From: an uncultured bacterium
GTDB taxonomy: Bacteria; DRYD01
DNA length: 5,455 nt
Reading direction: 5' to 3'
NCBI GenBank assembly: GCA_937139605.1
Contig: CAKZQG010000014.1
Coordinates: forward strand, 1 to 5,455
The position numbers and the translations under genes were made by a program. Positions 1 to 4,784 of the stretch are shown piece by piece. The notes under the pieces are model-generated. The model was not told the origin of the DNA and made no database searches. It was given only the letters and a program-made list of their open reading frames with translations. Position 1 is the first letter of the stretch, and the number at the start of each line of letters is the position of its first letter.

Positions 1-86
1 TGATTGATAATTACTTGTATAGTTACTTGCATAGCCTTCTTTGTCGTTCGGTATGCAAGTTTCCAATGTGATTTAATTTGTTTCAT
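1..86 (-). CDS. N-terminal fragment of a small basic protein, cut by window edge
   Basis: An ATG at 86 opens a frame that stays open to the left edge, giving 28 full codons: MKQIKSHWKLAYRTTKKAMQ followed by VTIQVIIN. AAAGGG at 95-100 lies 8 nt upstream, within the end of the preceding gene, and the 14-nt overlap with that gene repeats the arrangement seen elsewhere in this operon. The visible part is strongly basic (K2, K5, K9, R13, K16, K17), as is common for nucleic-acid-binding N termini, but no family can be named from so little. Residues 19-26 come from a 12-bp tandem repeat (see below). Confidence 0.6.
   Translation of the reverse strand, partial: MKQIKSHWKLAYRTTKKAMQVTIQVIIN
11..34. 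repeat. Tandem 12-bp direct repeat, two copies
   Basis: TTACTTGTATAG (11-22) is followed directly by TTACTTGCATAG (23-34), differing at one base. On the coding strand the copies read CTATGCAAGTAA and CTATACAAGTAA, giving MQVT and IQVI in the partial protein. More copies could lie beyond the window edge. Confidence 0.6.
25..60. repeat. 9-bp perfect inverted repeat near the left edge
   Basis: ACTTGCATA at 25-33 is the exact reverse complement of TATGCAAGT at 52-60, with an 18-nt spacer. The left arm is shared with the second copy of the 12-bp tandem repeat, so three related ACTTGYATA words occur within 50 bp. This may be a protein-binding site or chance in AT-rich coding DNA. Confidence 0.5.
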
Positions 87-417
87 TTTTATTTCCCTTT
101 GGTAATGACTCCTGATATAATTTCTTAACTGCATTTACAGTTTCTCGATACATCGGTATCATTAAATGTTTAAAATAATCATCTTCAAACTTCTTTTCAA
201 CTTCAGGAAATCTGTTTTCCAAAGCAGTTGATAAATCGTGTAAGAAAAATCTAAAGCCATATTCCTTATTGAGATACAAGATGTAATCTCCAAGTCTGTA
301 AAGCTCATCAATGTTAAGCTTATCGAGGCCACACAATAATTCCTCAGCTGACTTTATGAGTTCTATCTTTGCTTTGTGATAGTCACTCATAGCATTACTT
401 AATTTGTCAGTTTTCAT
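73..417 (-). CDS. Helical protein of unknown function
   Basis: This 114-residue protein is not recognised. It is almost entirely helical by eye: residues 1-35 are an amphipathic charged helix (DYHKAKIELIKSAEELL), 36-60 include LNIDELYRLGDYILYL, and 75-105 are another charged helical stretch (EVEKKFEDDYF, then YRETVNAVKKLY), with a polar tail. There is no transmembrane segment or signal peptide. AAAGGG lies 7 nt before the ATG. An earlier ATG 7 nt upstream of this start is in another frame. GC is about 31% by hand count over positions 1-420, against about 24% in the next 300 bases, and codon choice is a little less AT-biased, hinting that this part of the operon has a different history. The 3' end overlaps the next gene by 14 nt. 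Confidence 0.75.
   Translation of the reverse strand: MKTDKLSNAMSDYHKAKIELIKSAEELLCGLDKLNIDELYRLGDYILYLNKEYGFRFFLHDLSTALENRFPEVEKKFEDDYFKHLMIPMYRETVNAVKKLYQESLPKGNKNETN
95..100 (-). promoter_or_regulatory. Ribosome binding site of the left-edge partial gene
   Basis: AAAGGG on the minus strand, 8 nt before the ATG at 86 and within the end of the preceding gene. It is the main evidence that the short open frame at the window edge is a real gene start. Confidence 0.6.
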
Positions 418-448
418 TTTTCATCCCTTTTAAATGTTTTTATTAAAG

Positions 449-646
449 TTATTCTACCCTTACTCTATACTTTATTTTATATTTATCTAACTCTTTAGTC
501 ATATTAACAAATTCATTATAACATTTAAATACCTCTTCATTTCTATCCGAAAATATTACTATATCATCTTTATATACAGGAACAGGGAAATGGTCATATT
601 CAAGCAATGTAATTCTATAAATAGGATATTTACTTTTCTTTTCCAT
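449..646 (-). CDS. Small protein of unknown function
   Basis: I do not recognise this 65-residue protein. It has a lysine-rich start (MEKKSK), two or three short strands (YPIYRITLLEY, DDIVIFS), a helix from about residue 35 to 53 (NEEVFKCYNEFVNMTKEL) and a final basic strand (KIKYRVRVE), giving a small beta-alpha-beta fold. AGGAGG lies 5 nt before the ATG, and the gene overlaps the end of the nuclease gene by 17 nt, so it is almost certainly translated. A link to nuclease function, for example as a small partner or inhibitor, is only suggested by adjacency. Its DNA shares the very low GC of the upstream genes. Confidence 0.75.
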   Translation of the reverse strand: MEKKSKYPIYRITLLEYDHFPVPVYKDDIVIFSDRNEEVFKCYNEFVNMTKELDKYKIKYRVRVE

Positions 647-1238
647 TCTTTCCTCCTACATTTATGTAATTATAAATAGTTAATAACGCTTTGAATACTT
701 CAAAATACTCTTTCATATCCTTATATGATAACATCTTAAACTTATACCCTTCAGAACTCAAATACAATAAGCCACCATCTAAATTTCTTCCCAACTTATT
801 GTTATTAACTAATTGGGAATACGCAGCTAACTGTATATAATGTTCTTTATAATATCTACCAGTTTTTATATCAAGTATAACCTCTTTACCATCTATAGTA
901 CATATCTTATCAATAGTACCAGCATATATCAACTTAGAATGATATAGTGACAATTCATTATACTTAGGTTTACAATTATAATCAGAACAAAACTCAACAT
1001 ATTTTTGAACAAGTATATCTACATCAGTTCTTGTTAGTATCCAATTATAATTACCTGTATCATAATTTTCGATTTCTTTATGAACTTCTGTTCCAAAATC
1101 TGCTTTATCTTGTAATAGCTTTTTATCTACGTATTTGAATTTATCTTCGGTAAGTAATTTTATGATTTGAGTTACACTTGGGATAAGATTACCATTAAGA
1201 TAGTATCTATGGTCTATCTTATCTAAAGTACTATTCAC
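630..1238 (-). CDS. PD-(D/E)XK exonuclease, RecB-like
   Basis: This 202-residue protein has the motif order of RecB-type PD-(D/E)XK nucleases: GTEVH (49-53, H53), an acidic residue before the core strand (E95 in NELSLYH), AGTID (106-110, D110), ILDIKTG (121-127, D123 and K125) and QLAAY (136-140), the QxxxY motif. D110, D123 and K125 would bind metal and catalyse cleavage. The cysteines present (C84, C89, C113) do not form the Cas4/AddB iron-sulphur pattern, so a cluster is unlikely. Together with the Bet-like annealing protein in the same operon, it probably plays the part of lambda Exo, resecting double-strand ends to give ssDNA. It starts at GTG, one base after the primase-helicase stop; AAGGAG 8 nt upstream fixes this start. 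An overlapping ATG one frame away is followed at once by TGA and cannot be used productively. A CRISPR Cas4 role is not supported, as no cas genes or repeats are present. Confidence 0.87.
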   Translation of the reverse strand: MNSTLDKIDHRYYLNGNLIPSVTQIIKLLTEDKFKYVDKKLLQDKADFGTEVHKEIENYDTGNYNWILTRTDVDILVQKYVEFCSDYNCKPKYNELSLYHSKLIYAGTIDKICTIDGKEVILDIKTGRYYKEHYIQLAAYSQLVNNNKLGRNLDGGLLYLSSEGYKFKMLSYKDMKEYFEVFKALLTIYNYINVGGKNGKEK

Positions 1239-1239
1239 A

Positions 1240-2985
1240 TTATATTCTCCTTATTTTCTTAGTTACTGGATTATATTCAGTTGTGATTTCAAACAGTTCT
1301 TTATCTCTACCACCTTGTGCTTTAATAAGTCTGTATTGACTATTTCTTTCACCTTCTATTGTAATTACATAATTAGCTTTCTGTTCTATTGCAGATGAGC
1401 CTTTACCAGAATGGATAGTTAAATCTTTACGTTTATTGTTAGCATCTTCAACTGATGATTTACTTATATGATGAACTAAAATAAATATTCGTTTTAATGA
1501 ATTAGCTAATTCTCTTATTCCATTAGCTAAATATTCAGTCTTGCTTGTATAATCCTCTTTTTTAACTGATATTTGATCAATGGTATCAATTACTATTGCC
1601 TCTACATCGGAATCAATAATAAACTTTCTTAAATCTTCTAAAGTAATTGATTTATCATAAAAGTTAAATGAATCTAAAAAATTTAACTTATCTGAATTGC
1701 TTTTAATTAATTCTATTGCTTCTGCTTCATCACAATGATTTTCTATTTGAATCAATCTTTTAATCTCAAGTGGGATACCATTCTCTAATGGTAATAATAA
1801 CCACCTTAAATGCTTATTTTTTAACACAATATTATTTATGATAGTTGACTTACCTAACTTAGTATCACCAAAGGCTACCATATACTCACCTGGATAAATA
1901 TTAACTTCCATTTCTAATCCAAGTGCATTAGTTAAACTAACATACTTGGAAGTCTTAATAAAATCTAAATAAGACCTAACGTCTGTTATTGCATCAGTTC
2001 CTCTAATTACTTTACTATCATAATTCTTATGTGTAAAATAAATACATTTAGGGTCACAAAATTCTGACATAACATAATCATTACATCCAAATCTATATCC
2101 TTTATCATATACTCTATCTACTACATTTGATATACTATTTTCATCTAATGTATTAGCCCACATTCTAAGTAAATTGAATGTAGCTTGTTTATGTAATCCT
2201 TGTCTTCGCCAAGCTGAAGCTAATCTTAGTATATCTGTATTTCTTCTACCTATTACTTGCCCTCTTAAATACAACTTTTGCATACAAGTTACTATTCTTG
2301 TAGGATCATCTAAGCTACTAATATTAACTTCTACATTATTAAATACCTTAAAACTACTTAAATCTCTTTCGAATTCACTTCTTGTCGAAACATATTCTTT
2401 ATTGGGATTTTTACTTAATTCTATTATTTCAGCACTACTTAGACTAAATAATTCCTTATATTCTAATGGTATTTTATATCTACCAGATTTAGAATTATAA
2501 GAATATTTACCTCTAATTACTCCTGTAGTTTTATATATAGAATTATCCAATTGTGGGAAATGTTCTTTAATAGTATTTTTAACTGTCTTAATAATATTAC
2601 CAAATCCAAATTTAAAATAATCATTGATATAGATATGATAACCTCTGCCTGAATACCAAATATCTATTTCTTTTTCAGATAAATCCCACTTAAATATTAA
2701 TTCTTTTACAAATTCTCTAGCTTTTTCCAATACGTAATCATCTGAATTTTTACCAATATCAATGTCAAATACTATGTCATCTACACCTATATTACCATTA
2801 AATCCTTTAATACTACCATTTTGTTGAAAATATTTAACAATTTCTTCATTAAAGTAAAATATAGAAGTATAATAATCAGTTTTAGAATTAAGTAAATTAG
2901 TTATTTCAGATTCCAGTTCATCTGTAGTATAGAGGAAACCTCTATTTCTGAGGTTTCCTACTATTAATTCCCTATACTTTAACAT
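1240..2985 (-). CDS. Fused AEP-type primase and DnaB/Twinkle-like (SF4) helicase
   Basis: This 581-residue protein appears to unwind DNA and synthesise primers on one chain. Residues 1-185 match an archaeo-eukaryotic primase: metal-binding F-D-I-D (D74, D76), S-G-R-G-Y-H (112-117, catalytic H117), then D147 with R158 and the block RGKYSYNSKSG before KIPL, the region where AEPs carry their third catalytic acid and R-x-P-x-S signature. Residues about 220-320 form a helical domain with C234, G-R-R-N (246-249), C301, C310 and C314, like the cysteine-bearing primase C-terminal/PriL-like domain. Residues 365-581 are a RecA-fold helicase: Walker A GDTKLGKST (373-381), E401 after LLLPL, Walker B IVIDTID (464-470), HH at 505-506, GKGSSAIEQ (527-535), and KAQGGR (555-560) in the place of the DnaB arginine-finger segment. 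The ATG at 2985 is the first start after an in-frame stop, but its AAGG lies only 3 nt upstream, so translation is probably coupled to the overlapping gene before it. No DnaB N-terminal or TOPRIM domain is present. Confidence 0.88.
   Translation of the reverse strand: MLKYRELIVGNLRNRGFLYTTDELESEITNLLNSKTDYYTSIFYFNEEIVKYFQQNGSIKGFNGNIGVDDIVFDIDIGKNSDDYVLEKAREFVKELIFKWDLSEKEIDIWYSGRGYHIYINDYFKFGFGNIIKTVKNTIKEHFPQLDNSIYKTTGVIRGKYSYNSKSGRYKIPLEYKELFSLSSAEIIELSKNPNKEYVSTRSEFERDLSSFKVFNNVEVNISSLDDPTRIVTCMQKLYLRGQVIGRRNTDILRLASAWRRQGLHKQATFNLLRMWANTLDENSISNVVDRVYDKGYRFGCNDYVMSEFCDPKCIYFTHKNYDSKVIRGTDAITDVRSYLDFIKTSKYVSLTNALGLEMEVNIYPGEYMVAFGDTKLGKSTIINNIVLKNKHLRWLLLPLENGIPLEIKRLIQIENHCDEAEAIELIKSNSDKLNFLDSFNFYDKSITLEDLRKFIIDSDVEAIVIDTIDQISVKKEDYTSKTEYLANGIRELANSLKRIFILVHHISKSSVEDANNKRKDLTIHSGKGSSAIEQKANYVITIEGERNSQYRLIKAQGGRDKELFEITTEYNPVTKKIRRI
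1247..1252 (-). promoter_or_regulatory. Ribosome binding site that fixes the GTG start of the nuclease gene
   Basis: On the minus strand AAGGAG is 8 nt before GTG (1236-1238) and lies inside the final codons of the primase-helicase gene. The alternative ATG two bases earlier is followed directly by TGA, so GTG is the only productive start near this site. Confidence 0.85.
2933..2959 (-). repeat. Perfect 10-bp inverted repeat (hairpin) inside the primase-helicase gene
   Basis: AGGAAACCTC at 2933-2942 and GAGGTTTCCT at 2950-2959 are exact reverse complements, separated by 7 nt. In the mRNA this would be a 10-bp stem with a 7-nt loop at +27 to +53 from the A of the start codon, coding for residues about 9-18. 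The stem is 50% GC inside DNA of about 25% GC. One arm is also part of a smaller inverted repeat (AGAGG-AAA-CCTCT, 2931-2943), so two alternative folds are possible. There is no U-run, so it is not a standard intrinsic terminator. Confidence 0.75.
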
Positions 2986-3229
2986 ATACCTTATAATGCT
3001 TTTGTTTGCTTTTCTTTGGTAACTCTATTTCTTCTATTTTATAAACATCGTTATCTTTTTTAAAATCTCGCCATTCCCTTGCAAATGTTTCTGGATTGTG
3101 AAATATATTAAATCTACTCTTAGCAAAATCCACAACTTCTTGTTGAATATTGTTAGAAGTAATAACCACACTATCTCTACCAAGTAATTTATTTTTCAAG
3201 TAAAGATTGATTATCTGTTTTACTGTCAT
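2972..3229 (-). CDS. Small basic protein, possible winged-helix DNA-binding or replication accessory protein
   Basis: This 85-residue protein is not recognised. It starts with a short helix (VKQIINLYLKNKLL), followed by a segment rich in V and I, then a helix-rich centre FNIFHNPETFAREWRDFKKD (about 40-59) and two lysine-rich strands at the end (EIEELPKK-like and KHYKVYVKV). The pattern of a helix carrying R-x-W/F-x-x-x-K followed by a basic beta hairpin resembles small phage winged-helix proteins, but the match is by shape only. GGAG lies 7 nt before the ATG. The gene overlaps the previous one by 41 nt and its TAG stop lies 11 nt beyond the start of the primase-helicase gene (14-nt overlap), so it may be needed for translation of that gene. 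Being placed directly before the replicative enzyme, a helicase-loading, origin-recognition or regulatory role is conceivable but unproven. Confidence 0.7.
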   Translation of the reverse strand: MTVKQIINLYLKNKLLGRDSVVITSNNIQQEVVDFAKSRFNIFHNPETFAREWRDFKKDNDVYKIEEIELPKKSKQKHYKVYVKV

Positions 3230-3410
3230 TTTCTTTCTCCAATTTTATAATGTGAACAGCAATGCTATCCCCAAAATTAAAATCAGTTATAAATGGTAAC
3301 TCAATAGTAACTTCTTTTTCAACTCCATTAACTATATGTATCAACACTAAGCTTGTACCATAATTACTTAAAGTAATTCTTTTAATTTTACTTGCTATTG
3401 TAATACTCAT
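3189..3410 (-). CDS. Small beta-rich protein of unknown function
   Basis: I do not recognise this 73-residue protein. Residues 1-57 are predicted by eye to be almost all beta strand (MSITIASKIKRITL, SLVLIHIV, KEVTIEL, GDSIAVHIIKL), with a G-D-S-I turn at about 48-51 typical of small barrels. The last 16 residues (ENDSKTDNQSLLEK region) are polar and probably disordered. A strong AGGAGG sits 4 nt before the ATG and overlaps the TAG stop of the SSB-like gene, so translation is likely coupled to it. Its 3' end overlaps the next gene by 41 nt. The good ribosome binding site and the tight fit between neighbours support it as a real gene. A small OB- or SH3-like barrel acting in DNA replication is possible, but only from context. 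Confidence 0.7.
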   Translation of the reverse strand: MSITIASKIKRITLSNYGTSLVLIHIVNGVEKEVTIELPFITDFNFGDSIAVHIIKLEKENDSKTDNQSLLEK

Positions 3411-3414
3411 ATTA

Positions 3415-3420
3415 CCTCCT
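3415..3420 (-). promoter_or_regulatory. Strong ribosome binding site overlapping a stop codon
   Basis: AGGAGG on the minus strand overlaps the TAG stop of the SSB-like gene (3419-3421) and precedes the ATG of the 73-residue protein by 4 nt. The stop-SD-start overlap implies coupled translation. Confidence 0.8.
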
Positions 3421-3997
3421 AAAATATATCTTCTTCTGGCTGACTTTGAGTTTCATCTGATTTACTATGTTTCTTAATTACATAATCCTTCGGAACGTAT
3501 TTATGAAATGTATTTATCAATTCTAATTTATTAGCTTCTGTTGCTTCTTTAATTAACCAAAAGTCTTTAGTCCCATTTTCAGTTGGATAGCGTATTATAA
3601 AGATATTTCTACCAATAAATGATTTTAAATATTCACTTTGTAGTGTAAAATCATCATTAATCTGTATATCACTATCACTTAATTCACTAAGGAAATCATA
3701 AATAGCATTTTTCTTAGTTAACCACCCTAAACATACAGTAGGTTTACCAGATATTTTATCTGTTTCCCATAAGTAATTACCAAACAAGTATTTCTTATAT
3801 TCATATTTCCCTGAAGTTAATACCAATTCTATACATAATTCAGGAACAAAATCATTCTTACCAAGTCTGCTTATTGACTTTCCAGGTGCATTACTATGGT
3901 CAATTATATCAGTTATTTCATACTTAACTAAAGCAATACCTCCACTTAGTGGGATAAAATTATTCTGAAGCGACTTCTTCGTTGGTATTGTTGGCAT
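3419..3997 (-). CDS. Putative phage ssDNA-binding protein with SSB-like acidic C-terminal tip
   Basis: The body (192 residues in all, about 15-170) is beta-rich, with alternating hydrophobic strands such as IALVKYEITDII, PELCIELVLTS and RNIFIIRY and several aromatics (Y66, Y70, F72, W77, W92, W147). This suits an OB-fold-like ssDNA binder but is not a recognisable canonical SSB sequence. The last residues are a low-complexity polar linker ending PEEDIF (187-192). This closely resembles the acidic, phenylalanine-terminated tip of bacterial SSB (DDDIPF type), which docks replication and recombination partners. The start is well supported: AAGGAG lies 7 nt upstream of the ATG, inside the 3' end of the annealing-protein gene, which it overlaps by 38 nt. 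Position right after that gene agrees with an ssDNA-handling role. A DUF669-like phage protein is the main alternative. The ssDNA-binding role is inferred from tail, composition and context, not from a family match. Confidence 0.6.
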   Translation of the reverse strand: MPTIPTKKSLQNNFIPLSGGIALVKYEITDIIDHSNAPGKSISRLGKNDFVPELCIELVLTSGKYEYKKYLFGNYLWETDKISGKPTVCLGWLTKKNAIYDFLSELSDSDIQINDDFTLQSEYLKSFIGRNIFIIRYPTENGTKDFWLIKEATEANKLELINTFHKYVPKDYVIKKHSKSDETQSQPEEDIF

Positions 3998-4784
3998 TTA
4001 ATATCTCCTTTATTTTATTAGTAATTATTTCTTTATCTGATTCTAATAATTTATCTTTTTCTAATCCAAGTTCATTTAATGCTTGCATAACTACTTCCTT
4101 AGAATTATTAGCTAAAGCAAATAAATCTAATTTAGTAGCTCTGCTCATTAATTCTACATTTTTATTAGCATTAACTTTAGCAATCATTTCTTTTTCTATT
4201 TCTTGTAACTGTTCAAATGTCATATTACTCATTTCTTCTGCTAAATAAGGCATACCACCAAGCTCATTTGGGAATGATAATCTAAATCCAATACCAATAG
4301 CACACTTGGTAATCATAAAGGATGGCATAGTTTTCCAACTACCTAATAATTCTCCATCGGCATCTCTTTTAGCAAATTCATTAAACAGTATTTCAAATTC
4401 AAATGGAACTGACCAATCCTTTCTAATTATAGTTATCTTAGCTGATATTATATTAGAACCTTCCTTAGTTAATCCAACAGACCATCCACCAAGTAACCCA
4501 GTAGCTTCTGCTCTTTGTACATAAACTTGATAACCAGTTACTACTGTCATTACACTTTCTTTAACCCATTTATCACCCTTCTTTACTCTTCTTTCATAAG
4601 GAATTGCATATATCTCTCTTTTAAATGGATTTAAATTACTCATAATTGCAATATTTTTGAATAAAGTCTTCTGTGGCTCTGTTAAATTAGTTTCAGTCCC
4701 GAATAAATAATCATCAATATCTTTTTCACTTACTCTACTAGCTATTTGAACACTCCCTTCATATTTGATAGGTTTTTCACTCAT
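3960..4784 (-). CDS. bet: Red-beta/Bet-type single-strand annealing protein (RecT superfamily)
   Basis: This 274-residue protein has the layout of the lambda Bet family of single-strand annealing proteins, which coat ssDNA and anneal complementary strands during phage recombination. Visible signatures are NPFKREIYAIPY (residues 52-63, compare NPWTREIYAFP in lambda Beta), VVTGYQVYVQRAEATG (81-96), an I-x-RKDW segment (119-124), and a C-terminal core block from SWKTMPSF to YLAEEM (149-185). That block has the conserved W, P, K and a run of small and hydrophobic residues. Residues 190-274 are helical, charged and variable, as in the family's C-terminal domain that contacts SSB and nuclease partners. 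Length is close to lambda Beta (261). The ATG has GGAG 8 nt upstream (4793-4796) and overlaps the previous stop as ATGA. The gene sits upstream of an SSB-like gene and, four genes later, an exonuclease, giving a Red-like set. Use of the symbol bet reflects family membership. Confidence 0.9.
   Translation of the reverse strand: MSEKPIKYEGSVQIASRVSEKDIDDYLFGTETNLTEPQKTLFKNIAIMSNLNPFKREIYAIPYERRVKKGDKWVKESVMTVVTGYQVYVQRAEATGLLGGWSVGLTKEGSNIISAKITIIRKDWSVPFEFEILFNEFAKRDADGELLGSWKTMPSFMITKCAIGIGFRLSFPNELGGMPYLAEEMSNMTFEQLQEIEKEMIAKVNANKNVELMSRATKLDLFALANNSKEVVMQALNELGLEKDKLLESDKEIITNKIKEILNANNTNEEVASE
4005..4010 (-). promoter_or_regulatory. Ribosome binding site of the SSB-like gene, inside the annealing-protein gene
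   Basis: On the minus strand AAGGAG (AAAGGAG with one more base) sits 7 nt before the ATG at 3997. It lies within the last codons of the Bet-like gene and decides the start, which produces a 38-nt overlap between the two genes. Confidence 0.85.

Noticed and set aside
418-448. Promoter in the largest gap
   Set aside because: Only 31 nt, occupied partly by the AAAGGG ribosome binding site; no convincing -35/-10 pair could be placed, and AT-rich matches here would be meaningless.
630-1238. Cas4 / CRISPR association of the PD-(D/E)XK nuclease
   Set aside because: The cysteines needed for the Cas4 iron-sulphur cluster are missing, and no cas1, cas2 or repeat array is present; phage context fits a recombination exonuclease.
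2174-2500. Plus-strand open frame of 108 codons
   Set aside because: It lies antisense inside the primase-helicase gene, encodes a leucine/serine-rich sequence typical of reversed AT-rich coding DNA, and no recognisable family is visible.
2931-2960. Intrinsic terminator at the 10-bp hairpin
   Set aside because: It is inside a conserved coding region close to the start and is not followed by a U-run on the transcribed strand.
3982-4248. Plus-strand open frame of 88 codons
   Set aside because: Antisense to the Bet-like gene, whose protein has clear family motifs; the hydrophobic serine/leucine composition is a shadow effect.
4306-4524. Plus-strand open frame of 72 codons
   Set aside because: Antisense to the conserved core of the Bet-like gene; no independent support.
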